Below, piece by piece: positions 24,092 to 36,000 of a DNA stretch of 64,000 nt. How positions within the stretch are numbered: position 1 is the stretch's first letter; each line of letters starts with the position of its first letter. The translations under genes were made by a program, and so were the position numbers. The DNA comes from Deinandra increscens subsp. villosa (Eukaryota; Streptophyta; Magnoliopsida; Asterales; Asteraceae). Below the pieces are notes generated by a model that saw only the letters and a list, made by a program, of their open reading frames with translations, was not told the DNA's origin and ran no database searches. The stretch covers positions 3,164,708-3,228,707 of the forward strand of contig JBCNJP010000019.1 of NCBI GenBank assembly GCA_039602395.1, read 5' to 3'.

Positions 24092-24361
24092 TGTTAGGTT
24101 TAATCGGCGCAGCGGAAATAAACGATTCACAACGAACACGCAAATAATAGGATAAAGAAACACGAACAGAGAATTTTACGTGGTTCGGTCGGTGTGACCT
24201 ACGTCCACGGGCTGCAACTAGGGATATTTTATTCAGTTCAGTACCATGATTACAATACATAAACACGATATATATAAAGAACAATTAGGGTTTTAGGAGT
24301 GGTGAACAAGAAAGCCTAACGGGCCTCTAAACACCCAAGCCCAAGGACTTCAACCCCAACA
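24092..24361 (-). repeat. copia 5' LTR (relative to minus-strand transcription)
   Basis: Partner of the LTR at 21312-21581. A TATATATA motif within the LTR could serve as the TATA box. Confidence 0.95.
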
Positions 24362-24366
24362 GTCAT

Positions 24367-25988
24367 CATTTACAAGCATATCAAGCCAAAAACCCTTTAA
24401 AATGGGATCATAGACCTCATCTTATATCTTTGAAGAAAAATGAATACTTGGGGAGATTACCCCCAAAAATCAAACTTTAATTTCTTAGATCTTCATCCTT
24501 CTCTCCCTAAAGTCTAAACTTCTTTACACACCTTTTCACCAAAACTTGAGGAATGAAGAATGATGGTGGCGGATGCATATTTATGCACACACACGCACAC
24601 AAATCTATATAGGTGTGTAACTTTTTTCATCAAGCCTATTTTAGTCTCGCATCTTTAAACTTTACAAATATAGCCCAAAACTTTTATTAAACAAATAAAA
24701 AGTGGGGCCTTAGAAAAAAAAAACTCAAATCACATGGGAATATGGAAGGTAATAGGACTCCCTTTAAGTCATCAAAAATTTAGAGGCGAAGCTTGGGTTG
24801 AAAGTTAGTTAGGGCCGGAAGTTAGGGGACCAAAACGGATAGGGTCGGATTAAGTATATAAAAAAATTTCGGACTGAATGGTATAAATTACACTATGGAG
24901 CGAAAATTTGGATGGGGCCCAGGCCGTTCTGGCCCATGAGAATCTTCGCCCCTAATTAAGTTGCAAATAGCCAAATAGGTGCTTCTGTTGTTCATTTTAT
25001 TGTTGTTTCCTTCCCCTAAAAGTGATTTGGACCACAATTTGTTCACAAGAGTGTACAAAAATCGAGATGCTCACTTCTCTAAATTCAGAGTTCATGGTAA
25101 TCATAATGGATTGAACAGTTAACTAATCTCACAAGAAGCCGCTCAAATAATTCTGATTTAGGTTCGTTTTTGTTACGTATGAAATAAATGTAGGGGTCAA
25201 ATGATAATTGTTGAATAGTAGAAGGGTTAGTTTATTAATGATGGTTGTACTTAAAACAAAGTTGTTGAATGAAATGGGTATCTATGAATTTGGCAAAATT
25301 ACTTCTCATTCTCTAGGTTTCCTTATAGCATTCTTCTTCTATCACTTTAATTTCCATTTGATTGATATTAAAGGTATCAAAGCTTATCTTCCTCTTGACC
25401 TGTGAGTTATGACAATAAAAATCGATTTCCTATTAATCGATTGGTATATTGTTTATACTAGCTAATACAATGCTTTCCCATTCATTGATTCATTTTTAAC
25501 ATCAAGTCTTGAAATTACTATATAGAAGTTATCGTACTAATAATTATTTAATCTTCAATTTTGTTTCTTTTGTACGGGTTATTTAAATATTGTGATTTGT
25601 TCCAATTTTGATGGTTTTTAGTTGTGATTTATTCATATTTGGGCATGGTTCTATATACTAAGGTGGTTAACGTTCGACCTCTTGCAGCCTTAAAAGTTAA
25701 TCGCGACAACATTTGCGTTATTCAAAACTAACCGATGTATGTTTGGATGTCATTTGTATTTGAAATGATATGGGTCGAATGTGGTATGTATATGTTAATT
25801 TTCACCTCATGCTTTTTGATAGTTTCAAGATTTTATATTACGATTTAGATTAAGATTTCATTTATATGTTGTATTATACACGCGAGATTTCCGTCGCAAT
25901 GTGCTGGTGTTAAAAAAGCTAGTTAATGTATAAACTTTAAAGTTTGTAATGGTTTATGTTAATAAAATATAGCTTTTTTTTGTTTTTA

Positions 25989-26026
<38 letters not shown>
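24367..26026. other. spacer, no gene seen
   Basis: AT-rich sequence with no recognisable exon. At about 25880-25910 a short phrase (ACACGCGAGATTTCCGTCGCAATGTGC) resembles GC-rich termini of the A-rich repeat family elsewhere in the window. Confidence 0.35.
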
Positions 26027-26029
<3 letters not shown>

Positions 26030-26181
26030 AGAGGATCATTTGAGAACCAATTTAATTTAAGAACTAAAAAGGCTTAATCTTAGCCACTAGTTTATTTTTA
26101 TGTATCCCCCTAATATAGTGCCACCTGAATCTGTGGTTGAGATTTAGTCTAAAAAGTCTCAAACAAAGTTCTCTGAACCTA

Positions 26182-26185
<4 letters not shown>
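26027..26185. mobile_element. (TA)n-embedded MITE, family 1 copy
   Basis: Starts GGGAGAGGATCATTTGAGAAC and ends CTGAACCTAACCC, with (TA)n on both sides. Same family as seven other copies in the window; this copy has a diverged right arm. Confidence 0.75.
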
Positions 26186-26223
<38 letters not shown>

Positions 26224-26253
26224 GATTTATATATATATATATATATATATATA

Positions 26254-26430
26254 GGGTTAGGTTCAAATGAGAACTTTTTGTTTTGAGAACTTTTTAGAAC
26301 TAAATCTCAACCACAGATTTCAGGGGGACCACTATAATTCATGGGAGGGGGATACATAAAAATAAACTAGTGGCTAAAATTAGTTCTTTTTAGTTCTCAA
26401 ACCCAAATGGTTCTCAAATGATCCTCTCCC
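26254..26430. mobile_element. (TA)n-embedded MITE, family 1 copy
   Basis: Starts GGGTTAGGTTCAAATGAGAAC and ends GATCCTCTCCC, flanked by (TA)n. Opposite orientation to the copy 70 bp to the left. Confidence 0.8.
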
Positions 26431-27423
26431 TATATATATATATATTATATTTAGGCTGTTAAAAAGGTGGTAGTTGGTGGTTTGACGGTGAGGACGGTGG
26501 TTGAGGGTTGTAGATAGAAAGGGTTATTCAAAGAATTGAACACATCATGTTGAACACATCATGATGAATGAAGACTTGGAAAAATTCAATTCTTATAATA
26601 GAACAAAATTCTAAAAATGTTTAACTTCACATAAATTTTCAAAAAATGTCAGGTTTAACATAGTTTCATTTATTAAATAGTAATAATAATAATAACAAAT
26701 AACTTATGCACAGAGCTGAAACTGGCTAGTAGCCAGTCTGTGCCACCCCTTAAACTCGTATGTATAGTAGAAAAAAAATTATATATATTTTTTATGTATA
26801 TATATTACCCCTAAAAAAATTGTTACAACCTTTGTCATGCATGAATTATATAAGTCATTTTTTAGTTAAAAAAATAGTTCTTTTAGAGAAATCAACTATA
26901 TTACGTCTTAAAAAAATCTAGTTTCGTCCATCCACCAATTATATAAGCCATCTTTTTTAGTTATGCATGAATTATATAAGCCATTTTTTTACTTAAATAT
27001 ATCATGGGTTTCAACATGCCGACTAATATGCAAAAGATGACATAGTTGTGGAGAAATTAGTTCGTCAACAAATAAAAGATCAATTATAACAACGACGTCC
27101 CAACAGCAGAATCAAACTTTAAGATGTCAACTGTGACTACTCTTTTTAATTAATAATTAATATTTAATAATTATCGCTAAATACCTTAACTACAACATCT
27201 ATCTTTAGCTAGCTGTAGATCCTTAATATTTAATAATTCCATTGCGTTCACGAATGCAAACACGCTAAACAGGTTATAACTTATAACTCAATATGTGCTC
27301 TAAATTCAAACACGCGAAACACATTAAATATATATCACGGTACAATCAGCAACAACTATGTACCATTCGTTAATGCATATGGTGCAAGTCCATGATGCAC
27401 ATAGCAAATATATACGTATTGAT
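26431..27423. other. AT-rich spacer
   Basis: No gene recognised. A short direct repeat of GCATGAATTATATAAG-type sequence occurs around 26839-26985. Confidence 0.35.
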
Positions 27424-27432
27424 TTTTATATA

Positions 27433-27934
27433 TGAAAATTATCAAAATTGCCTAGTTGACTAGAATTTTTATCAATATGACCACAACATTTAGCCTTCTC
27501 AAAATGACCTTTGACCTCTCCAACCAATGATAATCTGACACATCAATGGCGACGGCTAAAAACAGATGTCGCGTGTTCCAAACCAACCACTAATGAGCCG
27601 CCACCTAGGACTGTCGACTAACGACGGCAAACTTGGGTTCGACATTGCATTCCATCCAATGATTGAAAATTCATTGGTCCCACCACGCAACCAATTAGAA
27701 ACTGTCACGTGTCCTAGCCGGCTAAGTTTGCCGATGTGCAGTCATAGGTGGCGGCGTGTTAGTGGTTCGTTCTGTCAAAGTGGCATATTATTTTAGCCGG
27801 CGCTGTTGACGTGTCCGTTTGTTGTGGTTGGAGGAGTCAAAGATCATTTTAAAAAGATCTTTTAAAAAGTATACAATAGTATGGTCATTTTGATAAAAGG
27901 ACCGGTCAAAAAGGTCATTTTGATGATTTTTACA
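27433..27934. mobile_element. MULE-like MITE with 9-bp TSD
   Basis: Flanked by TTTTATATA at 27424-27432 and 27935-27943. The ends are inverted (TGAAAATTATCAAAAT on the left; TGTAAAAATCATCAAAAT reverse-complemented from the right). The arms stay similar inward through the CTCCAACCA and CGGCTAAAA words, giving long imperfect TIRs. No transposase. Confidence 0.75.
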
Positions 27935-28459
27935 TTTTATATACATATGTTATACATGAAAAACACCTGAAAACATACGATCCTTGAAACTTCTGAAAGT
28001 ATTGATTTCATTTTAGTAACTTAATCCATCCAACATGTCTCCAGAAATTGACTAATTGATAAATATAATCAAGAAGAATGCATCTAAATTTGACCATATA
28101 AAATAAAACCTTTTTTTTTCAACTTTAAACTAAATAAAACTAATTAAAAACATTGAGATTCAACTGCAATCAATCCTGTTGCATCAATCAGTGTTCAAAT
28201 ACGTAGAATTGCTGTATCTATAGAAAAAGTTATGTACATCTGAAAACTATAGATCGATGATAAAGTAGAACGAACAAACGAATTCTGAAGATCTGAACAG
28301 ACTAGCTTAACGATCAAGGTAATTAATCAGTTAATTACATTGATGATCGAGGTGCGATATATACATCTATAATTCTATAAATAATATTTCCTAATTACAC
28401 ACATTTTAGTATCGAAATAAGCCATGTATAAATTAAGTAACCAACTACCTGTTAGTTAG

Positions 28460-28793
28460 TTAGTTGTTCAAGTCGTTGGTTCTCGGGTTCGGTCCAGACG
28501 GCGGCACTGGTGCTCCTTTCGGAAGCGCGCTCAGAAACAAACTTCCGTAATTTCCTGCTTCGAATCTCTTCAGGAACTGAACTTCTCCGTTTCGCAGAAC
28601 TCATCGCACATGGAACAACGGAGGAGTCCGAACCGGTTCTCTCGGACAGAAATCCTGGACCCGCTAAGTTAAGCTCCGGCGTGGTAGCTGGCCCGTCATG
28701 ATCCGTGGTGATCGGTCTGGCGGTGGCGAGGAAATAGGGCGCGATCACGACGAGCGTGAGTAGAATGAGCGGGAGGTGGAAGGATGTCGGCAT
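28460..28793 (-). pseudogene. IDA/IDL-type secreted peptide gene with a frameshift
   Basis: From the ATG at 28793 the minus strand encodes a clear signal peptide (hydrophobic core LPLILLTLVVIAPYFLATA) and then a variable region; that frame runs on to a stop at 28452. In the +1 frame, codons from 28525 downward read LPKGAPVPPSGPNPRTN followed by DLNN and TAA at 28460. LPKG-x-P-(I/V)-PPS-(A/G)-P is the mature-peptide signature of INFLORESCENCE DEFICIENT IN ABSCISSION and IDL precursors, which act through HAESA-type receptor kinases. The +1 frame is closed upstream by TGA at 28601-28603, so one frame slip must lie between about 28600 and 28525. Either the gene carries an indel (pseudogene) or the assembly has an error. 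IDL genes are normally intronless, and no good short intron is visible. The asparagine-proline core (SGPNP) also recalls CLE peptides; the LPKG-x-PVPPS context favours IDL. Confidence 0.7.
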
Positions 28794-28900
28794 CGGGGGT
28801 TTGGGTGGATTGCGTTGCAAGGAATTGAGATTTTTGAGAGAAAAATAAAATTAAAGCGAGTTTAGAAAGTCAGATGCGGCAACGGTGATTGGGGCGGGGT

Positions 28901-28912
28901 GGGTATATATAG
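28901..28912 (-). promoter_or_regulatory. TATA box of the peptide gene
   Basis: The minus strand reads CTATATATACCC about 110 bp upstream of the ATG at 28793, a normal distance allowing a leader of about 75 nt. Confidence 0.6.
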
Positions 28913-29329
28913 ATATAGTTGGAGATGATGTAATTAATTAAAATGTAGTTTACAAATAAATAAAAAGTTTGAAAAGGTCAGAACCGAATCTAATCCGCGC
29001 TTTTTCACACGCAGCGTCACCGTGGCGGTCACCACCACGTAACCGGGACTATAGGAAGTTATACAAAGATACCGGTTTATAAATATGTTCTTTTTTACAA
29101 TTATTCCGCTTAAATTAAATGTATATATATTTTTATAAGCTCAAACGTAGGTGAGTTTGAAGAGAGTCAAAGTTAGGCAATGTTATCGGCCTAACATGTT
29201 CAATACGAGGGAGGCGTGAAAGATGAAAACGACCTAGTACAACGCCTCTCTAGGCGGTATGAGGGGCGATTTTAGCTATTTTTATATTTTTTATTATTTA
29301 TTCATAATATATTTTTTTGGCAACCATTC

Positions 29330-29571
29330 AGTCATTTAGTGATTTTTAGAGATAAGTGAGTGAACATTTTCATTCGTTTATGAGTAAGGATCACCCACCC
29401 CATAACGCGGACATGTTAATGTCCAAATGGAGGGACTTACGTCTCAAAGTCGGAAAATTTAAATGTTTGAATGCTCATTGTAGTGGCGACAATGAAACGA
29501 TTGTTACGAATGAAGTAATGGATGAGTATAGAAAATATTTTAATTCGACTTTTGCTCATTTATCCGCTTAG
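29330..29571 (+). pseudogene. PIF/Harbinger ORF1 (MYB/SANT-like) fragment
   Basis: The 71-codon plus-strand frame contains ADMLMSKWRDLRLKVGKFKC. It matches the LTSKW-x-x-(L/M)-x-x-x-V-x-KF segment of the trihelix-like accessory protein encoded by PIF/Harbinger elements (often annotated as glutathione S-transferase T3-like). It is only a piece; no DDE transposase is nearby. Confidence 0.5.
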
Positions 29572-30049
29572 AGGGTTTGATAAATAGTGTGAAGTGGATG
29601 CTCGTCCCCCAAATGAAAAAAGCATACCCGTCCTTATCCAAACGTACAAAGATGTCAGCCACAAATGAATATGCCACTCCATCGCTTTTACCGATTCATG
29701 TCCAATAAACCTCAATGATGAATAAAAGTTACACTTTGTGTTTGCTTGTATATTTTGCTTAAATGGCAAACGAATAATACCCGGTTATTCAAGGTAACCC
29801 AATGGTAAAAGGCACCACATATATATGTGAGTGCAGATAGTGCTGAGTAGCTCAAACACACCATTTGAGTTATTTCGTGGAAAACTCACCGTTATAAAAT
29901 CCACTGTAATAAAACCTAGCTGGCTGTGAGATTTGCTTTGTATATTAAATTAAATACACTAATATTAAAAACCTTCATGCCGAATAAATTCTAAACATTT
30001 AGTGATTAGTTTTAAAGTAGCCATTTTGATCTAGCTTTAAATGATTAAA

Positions 30050-30285
30050 ATTAAGTTTGTATAATTTGAGTTGCTTCATATAGAAACTCTATCCGGTCAT
30101 ATCACAAATAATTTGTTTCACTTCCTGGTAGAAAATTAACTTTTTAATTATTTGCTAAAAAAAGAAAAAGAAAAAGTGAAAGATCCATCACCAAGGAAGT
30201 GGAACAAATTATTTGTGATATTACCGGATAGAATTTCTATCAAAAGCAACTCAAACTATACAAACAAGGAAACAACTTAATTTCA
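30050..30285. repeat. fold-back repeat with about 70-95 bp arms
   Basis: Left arm about 30050-30135 and right arm about 30190-30285 are inverted copies (shared words TTTGAGTTGCTT, TATCCGGT, ATATCACAAATAATTTGTT). They are separated by about 55 bases of A-rich loop. It would form a long imperfect hairpin; probably a MITE. Confidence 0.7.
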
Positions 30286-30434
30286 TTCATTTCAAACTGG
30301 ATCAAGAAATGGCTAAAGTTAAAACTAATGGCTAAAGATACAGTGAACGTTCCGGAATTATTCAGGACTTGGGCCTTACAAAAGCAGAGTGTGACCTCAT
30401 AACCTTTTAAAAGAGGAGGATGTCCTAGCCAGCC

Positions 30435-31747
30435 TTTTTTTTAGTACGGCAATAAAATTATATTAAAGGTCACAAGGAGCACAAATTATAAATACAAAAG
30501 AGGGTTAATCAACCAATCGTTCCAGCGAATTTTAGTTTTGTGATTCCTAAAGGAATACCAAGAAAAAGAATTCAACACGATAGAATCAAAAATGCCTTCG
30601 TTTCTAATCTTAGATGGTTGGAAAATGTAGAGGTTGCGAGTTTTCCAAACGATCCACCAAGTAGTGAAAATAATAGTGAGAATCACATCCTTCTTTATCC
30701 TTAACAAATTGCCCACTTCGATAGCCTTGAAAAACGAGTGAGGATCAACCGGTTTGATCCAATCCAAATTTAGCCAAACTTTGATGCGATTCAAGATCTT
30801 CGAGTATAAAATGCAATCCCCCAAAATGTGGTTGATGGATTCGACTCGACAGTTACAAATCGGGCAAAGGATGATATCAAGATCGAAGCCGCGTTTAGAA
30901 AGGTTGATGCGCGTGGGGAGGCGATCCAGAAAAATTCTCCAAACCGTGATATTAACCTTTTTGGGAACGTATTTCAACCAACGGGTAGGATGATCTCCGA
31001 CAGGGAGAAAAATCCGAACAATATGTTTCCTGACCGTCTTAACCTGGAAGTCCTGTTCTCCGTCTAAAGACCAACACCATTTATCCAATTCGTTGCTTAA
31101 GGAAATATTAGCAATCAAATTTGTCATCTCTTCGAATTGTTCCGATTCAGCACCTCCACGAATGCCCCGACGCCAAAACCAAGACCAACCATCGCCATCA
31201 CGATAATTGCTAATCAGCCCATCTTTGTTGAGAGTTAAAGCATATAACCGAGGAAAGCGGACCTGTAAAGGTTGATCTTCGAGCCACACATCTTTCCATA
31301 ATCTTGTTTCATTTCCAATACCTACCTTTTTACGAATGACACTAGCAGGTAAAATATTAAATGCGTGGCAAGAATCGCAATTTTTAATAATACGTAGCCA
31401 AGTACTAGAAAACTTACCTCCCCGGCGATCTTCAATATTCGAACCGTGAATGGCCTTGATCACACGTACCCAAAGAGCACCGCTAGAAGAAACGAATCTC
31501 CGACGCCATTTATTGATAAAAGCCAAATTCATCTCATGAAGACTTCCAATCCCAAGACCACCATTGTCCTTACTAGCAAGAGTAAATGACCCATTTGACC
31601 CAAGAGATTTTTTTACCATTTTTCTTCGAACTCCCAGAAAATTTTTGAACATAAAGATTCCAACGTGTTATTGACGGTTGATGGAAGAGGAAAAAGCGAG
31701 AGATAATACGTCCCAAGAGATCCCAAAACCGAAGATACCAAGAGATC
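30435..31747 (-). mobile_element. 5'-truncated LINE (L1-type) insertion
   Basis: Flanked by an 11-bp direct repeat CCTAGCCAGCC at 30424-30434 and 31748-31758. The minus-strand 3' end carries a short poly(A) (seen as TTTTTTTTT at 30435). Both are hallmarks of target-primed reverse transcription with 5' truncation. Confidence 0.9.
30486..31652 (-). pseudogene. LINE reverse-transcriptase C-terminal region with zf-RVT domain
   Basis: A 388-codon open frame matches the C-terminal part of plant L1-type ORF2. It begins just downstream of the RT fingers/palm (KDNGGLGIGSLHEMNLAFINKW), then has a long spacer with repeated Trp, then the zinc-binding RT-associated domain (CPICNCRVESINHILGDC) and a short tail. 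Endonuclease and catalytic RT motifs are absent because of 5' truncation. A frameshift near 31640 separates it from about 20 further codons of the same ORF (IFWEFEEKW-like). The remaining frame has no stop, suggesting a fairly young insertion. Confidence 0.88.
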
Positions 31748-31758
31748 CCTAGCCAGCC

Positions 31759-34207
31759 TCATGTCGCTACCTGGTATTAATTAATTATGGAATTACGTCA
31801 CAAGTTATATGCGTTTCAATTCCAATGTATGGATAATGCTTTGTCTTCCATGTTATTCGGTTTGTAGGATACGTCTTTGTGAGCTTCTGCCATTTGATAT
31901 GGACACTCCTTTTTTAGGCTCATTTTCTCTGTACTCTGCTAGCAATTGACCTCGTTTTTTCTTATGATAAAATCTTGCTTGACTTGTAGCTCTCAAGGTT
32001 GGCTAGGACGTTGACGGATCCAATATTTATTGTTAGTGGGTGTCAAAGTTGGGTTAAATCAAAACGAATCGGATGAAAAGATTATATTAATAGATAAAGC
32101 CAAACATGCGGTGTCAAATGTATATATGTGATTATGAAATAAATAGAAACATATTATAACACTTAAAAGACGGTAGCAATTAGAGTTTAGAGCATTCATA
32201 TCCCATTCGCTATATTTATGTGAGTATGGTCCATAAAATTTGAAGTTTGGTTGTGAGTGGAGGAGAAATAAAAAGTTACTGTTCATCTCTATATTTGATA
32301 TAAAAAAAATTGTTCATTCTCAATCACTTTTTAAAAAACTACTTTTGAAAAAGTAATAACTCAATAACTACGTTTGCCCTAAAGCCCATTTAAGATTAAT
32401 AAAACAAGGGACCTAAAACAATCCCAAACACCCTCTTCATCATCGTTCATTTTCCTCATCAGGTGAGAGAAAAATGTATTTGATGAAAGAGATGACAAAT
32501 CACGAGAGAGAAAAATGATACTTAATGAAAGAGATGACAAATAAGAATTGAAAAAAGAGAGTTTCGCTCAAAATTTTCTTCTTGCTATCCCTATTGATGA
32601 GCTTGGCTAGCATATGTCGTTAAAGGAGTATCGCAATATACTTAAATAATACTTCATGATTCCCCTATTTTCGACTTATTAGATATGTCTTGTTTTTCGC
32701 AAGGCTTTTCTGGATTCATTTAGAGAGCATGTAGTACATTGTAGAGAGCTTACATGATTCAAGTATCGATATAATTTGGTTAGGGATGTCATTTTTGACA
32801 TATTCAGGCGTGCTGAGATTTTTACTAAGAAATAAGCACTTGTGAATTTCTTCAATCGACGTCGTTGGAAGGAAGATCAACACTCCGACCAGTTGACATT
32901 TTGGTTTTTGGATGGATAGGAGGGAAACACGTGTGTGTAGATCTGAACAGGGGTTTCCCCTCTTGTGGGCTTGGGGAATAGTGGATTCACGGTGGGTCAA
33001 AGTACTTTAAAAGTTGCTTTGGGCAAAGTGATCAAACACGAGAAAACGTGTCTTGACAATCAACACGTGTTTATAACATTTGTTTTTTTATACTTTTGGA
33101 TTCCTTGCGCCTGAGCGTGTATAGGTATTTAGTAGATTTCAACGGGCTATGCATGGTAATGTTATGACCTCAAGATTTATGAACGTAGTTTTTAAGAAAA
33201 ACTTAATTTGGCTATCCAAAAAGGGCTATTAACGCAACTTAATTTCCGTTAACCTTCTATTTCGATGTTCTAGGGAATCAAAGGAGTGAATAAAATTGTT
33301 TATGCACATGTGTTAAATATTTAACAACCAAACTGAAGGAGAAAAAAACATCCGTCTTAAAACGTGAAAGTATGTAGAAAGCATGGTGTACTACTCGATA
33401 ACAGATGTAGGTACCATATTCGACCGGAATGAATAATTCTATTAACATTACTTTATGCATAATATATAAAAAGGCAATCAAGAAAGATAATTACAAAGAA
33501 GTTAATTATAACTTTATTTTGAAGAACTTAACGTATTGAAAAAAGAAAACAAATATGTTATTTCAATAACATAAAGCTTGGAAATTAAACGGTCAAAGAA
33601 AAAAAATACGACTTAAGATTTGTGAGTTGAATAACAGACTAAGATAAAGTCGTTCATGACTTGCAATTTGGAATCAAGTGACACTATAAAAAGTCAATAA
33701 TTGACTCCAATAAGTAAAAGTCGTCAACTCCTTTGCTTTTTCAGCAGTAAACGCTCGTTTTCATGAATTATTACTCACAGATACAATTCAAACTTATTTA
33801 TATTCTTTTACAAACCATTATAAATAATATTGCTGAAAATATTATTAATTATTCCTCGTAATATTCTTGATCAAACGAATTGAAAGGGTCCTCTAAATGT
33901 ATTTCGTTCTAAGTGATTGAGATTTAATTTCACATCGAATATTGATGTAGATTTAGCAGCATGTTTAACAAGTGAAAGCTAGCCATTATAAAGAAAGACA
34001 TTTTAGATCAAATTTGGAATCAAAGAAGGTTGGTCTACTAATCTTAAGAACCGGAAATTCGTCAAAAATATATTATAAAATATATGGTATATTTTTAAGG
34101 AAAAAAGTGACTTTGACTAGTTAACTATAATATGAATAGTGTAAAAAGAATTTGTGATTATCCTAAAATTATCTTCAATATAAAGTTTAAACATAAGAAA
34201 GAATTTA
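31759..34207. other. spacer, no gene recognised
   Basis: A minus-strand open frame of 94 codons at 32716-33000 and shorter ones show no recognisable domain. The sequence is otherwise AT-rich. Confidence 0.35.
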
Positions 34208-34216
34208 AATTTTAAA

Positions 34217-34475
34217 GAGATTGTCTAACATGTGCCCTAAGGGCACACATAAGGTGCAATAAATGCATATCGAAAACTGAAAAAGTTGTCAAGATTCTTT
34301 TTGAAAATTGAAAAAGATACCAAGATTCATCTTGAAAAATGAGAAAGATACAAATATTCTTCTTGAAAAATGTATTTTTTAATTTTCGAGATGTATTTAT
34401 TGCATTTTTTTTTAATTTTCATGATGCATTTATTGCATCTTATGTGTGCCCTTATGGCACATATTAGACAATCCC
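34217..34475. mobile_element. MULE-like MITE with 9-bp TSD
   Basis: Inverted termini GAGATTGTCTAA and GGGATTGTCTAA (right end reverse-complemented) extend at least 50 bp (GTGCC-TAAGGGCACACATAAG-TGCAATAAATGCAT). They are flanked by AATTTTAAA at 34208-34216 and 34476-34484. Confidence 0.88.
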
Positions 34476-34484
34476 AATTTTAAA

Positions 34485-35685
34485 ATGTAATATAAAATGG
34501 TCATATTGCCATTTAAATTTAAATATAAAAATGTAAATGTGTCGGTACTAATAAGTATGCCATTGACTCTTATTTGCGTCTTTATAATTAGGTTTCGTAA
34601 CATAAATAGGTATTAACCTGTCTAACCCGTATATAACACTATAAACCTGTTTATATATTTTACTTTTAAAATTATTTAAGTACTTGCTTATATTAGTCTT
34701 TTTTTTTAAGTTTTTATCTCGAATATGTTAAGTATTGTTATTGAAAGATAATGTTATTAGTATGATAGATTGTAATATTTTGTGACCTTTATTTTATCTT
34801 TTCACTTGTGAAACATGTTGCATAGGTCATGTTACTGAACATTTAGTATTAATCGTGTTAAACAGGTCGCTATGTCTAACACTTTTATAAACAGGTTCGT
34901 GTTTGTGTTTGAAGAAAATGACATGATTTGTTAATAGTGTCATGTTCGAGTTTAGTACCCGTGATAAATGATAATCCTGTCTTGTCTGGCGTGTTTACGT
35001 TTAACAAGTTTAGATGTGTTTTGCTATCCTACTTGTTTGTTAACTTTTGATGATTAAACTAGTGAAGTAATTTAAACGTAAAACATAAGAATGTTTATAT
35101 GTTTTATCAAAATATAAAGCTCTTTACTTTATGACTTTATGTAGCATATTGTATAAGAAAAACATTCGATTCCCACATTTGGGCTTCGGCTCGTAATATT
35201 CGGCCCATGTATATTTGTCCTCGGATTTATGGGCAATCAAATAGTCTCCAAAAAGTTTGCTTCCCGGTTGATAAAAACTCAAACTTTACGGCAAGTTCGG
35301 AGTTCCATTTCTCGTTTCTTTTGTTTTGGTAGTCATTAGGTTTGCAAGCAATTCGTGAACTCTTTGACGGATAGTTCATTCATGTTCTTAATATATGATC
35401 GAACGTAAACAAAAAATTGTCCTGGTTTAGTTATACAAATAGAATGAACAAAGTACGAGTTTGTTTATTTGTGTTCGCAAACATTCGGCAAGGTGTCCGT
35501 AAATTTATATTTTTACATGTTTGTTTGCGAACACAAATAATCAACCAAATTAAACGCATAAGAAAAGTCCACTGTGAGCACTGGTTTTCACAATTTTTAA
35601 ATAAAACATACTTGGTAGGAGGATTTTCAATACTGGTCATTAACTTTAAGCATTCATCACAATAAACTTATTTAAAACCTACCAC
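34485..35685. other. spacer, no gene seen
   Basis: AT-rich. Between 34570 and 35010 there are scattered AACCTGT/ACAGGTC words of the kind found in old hAT-like repeats. No coding exon. Confidence 0.35.
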
Positions 35686-35688
35686 TAA

Positions 35689-35998
35689 GGCTATCCGTAG
35701 TGGTTTGAGAGTTGGGTGGGGGGTTATGCGTCATGTGGCGGATGACGTGGAAATGGGGGGTTATGAGGTAAAGGGTGTAGTGGGGGGTTATGAGAATGTG
35801 GGGGTTATGAAGATGGAAGAACCAATAGGAAAAAAGGAAAAAACAAATAAAAAAAAAAACAAGAGAGGGGGAGTGGCGCCATGTTAATAACGCCTGAGAC
35901 GAATTTGTGTAATATGGCGCCTAGGGGGGTGGAGGAGGGGCGCCATATGGGCGTCATCTTGTGTTTTTGGTGGGGCATAACGCCCCACTACGGATAGC
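35689..35998. mobile_element. Harbinger-type MITE ending at the assembly gap
   Basis: The ends are GGCTATCCGTAGTGG on the left and CCACTACGGATAGC on the right, about 310 bp apart. A left-hand TAA fits a 3-bp TSD; the right-hand TSD is lost in the gap (the sequence reads TT then N). The interior is G-rich with repeated GGGGGTTATG and GGCGCCAT words. Confidence 0.75.
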
Positions 35999-36000
35999 TT

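Larger units (their letters stand above)
21312..24361 (-). mobile_element. Ty1/copia LTR retrotransposon, non-autonomous deletion derivative
   Basis: Two 270-bp LTRs (21312-21581 and 24092-24361, TG...CA ends) are flanked by a 5-bp TSD GTCAT (21307-21311 and 24362-24366). On the minus strand a primer-binding site resembling the initiator-Met tRNA complement (TGGCATCAGAGC) follows the upstream LTR. A purine tract AAGTGGGAGATTG precedes the downstream LTR. The only coding region is gag plus protease; integrase, reverse transcriptase and RNase H are absent, so mobility would need another element's enzymes. The LTRs differ at only a handful of positions, suggesting a fairly recent insertion. Confidence 0.95.

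Noticed and set aside
28510..28701. Plus-strand 63-codon frame over the peptide gene
   Set aside because: Shadow of the minus-strand gene; no start context or family match.
32716..33000. 94-codon minus-strand ORF as a gene
   Set aside because: No recognisable motif, no splice support and biased composition; likely chance.
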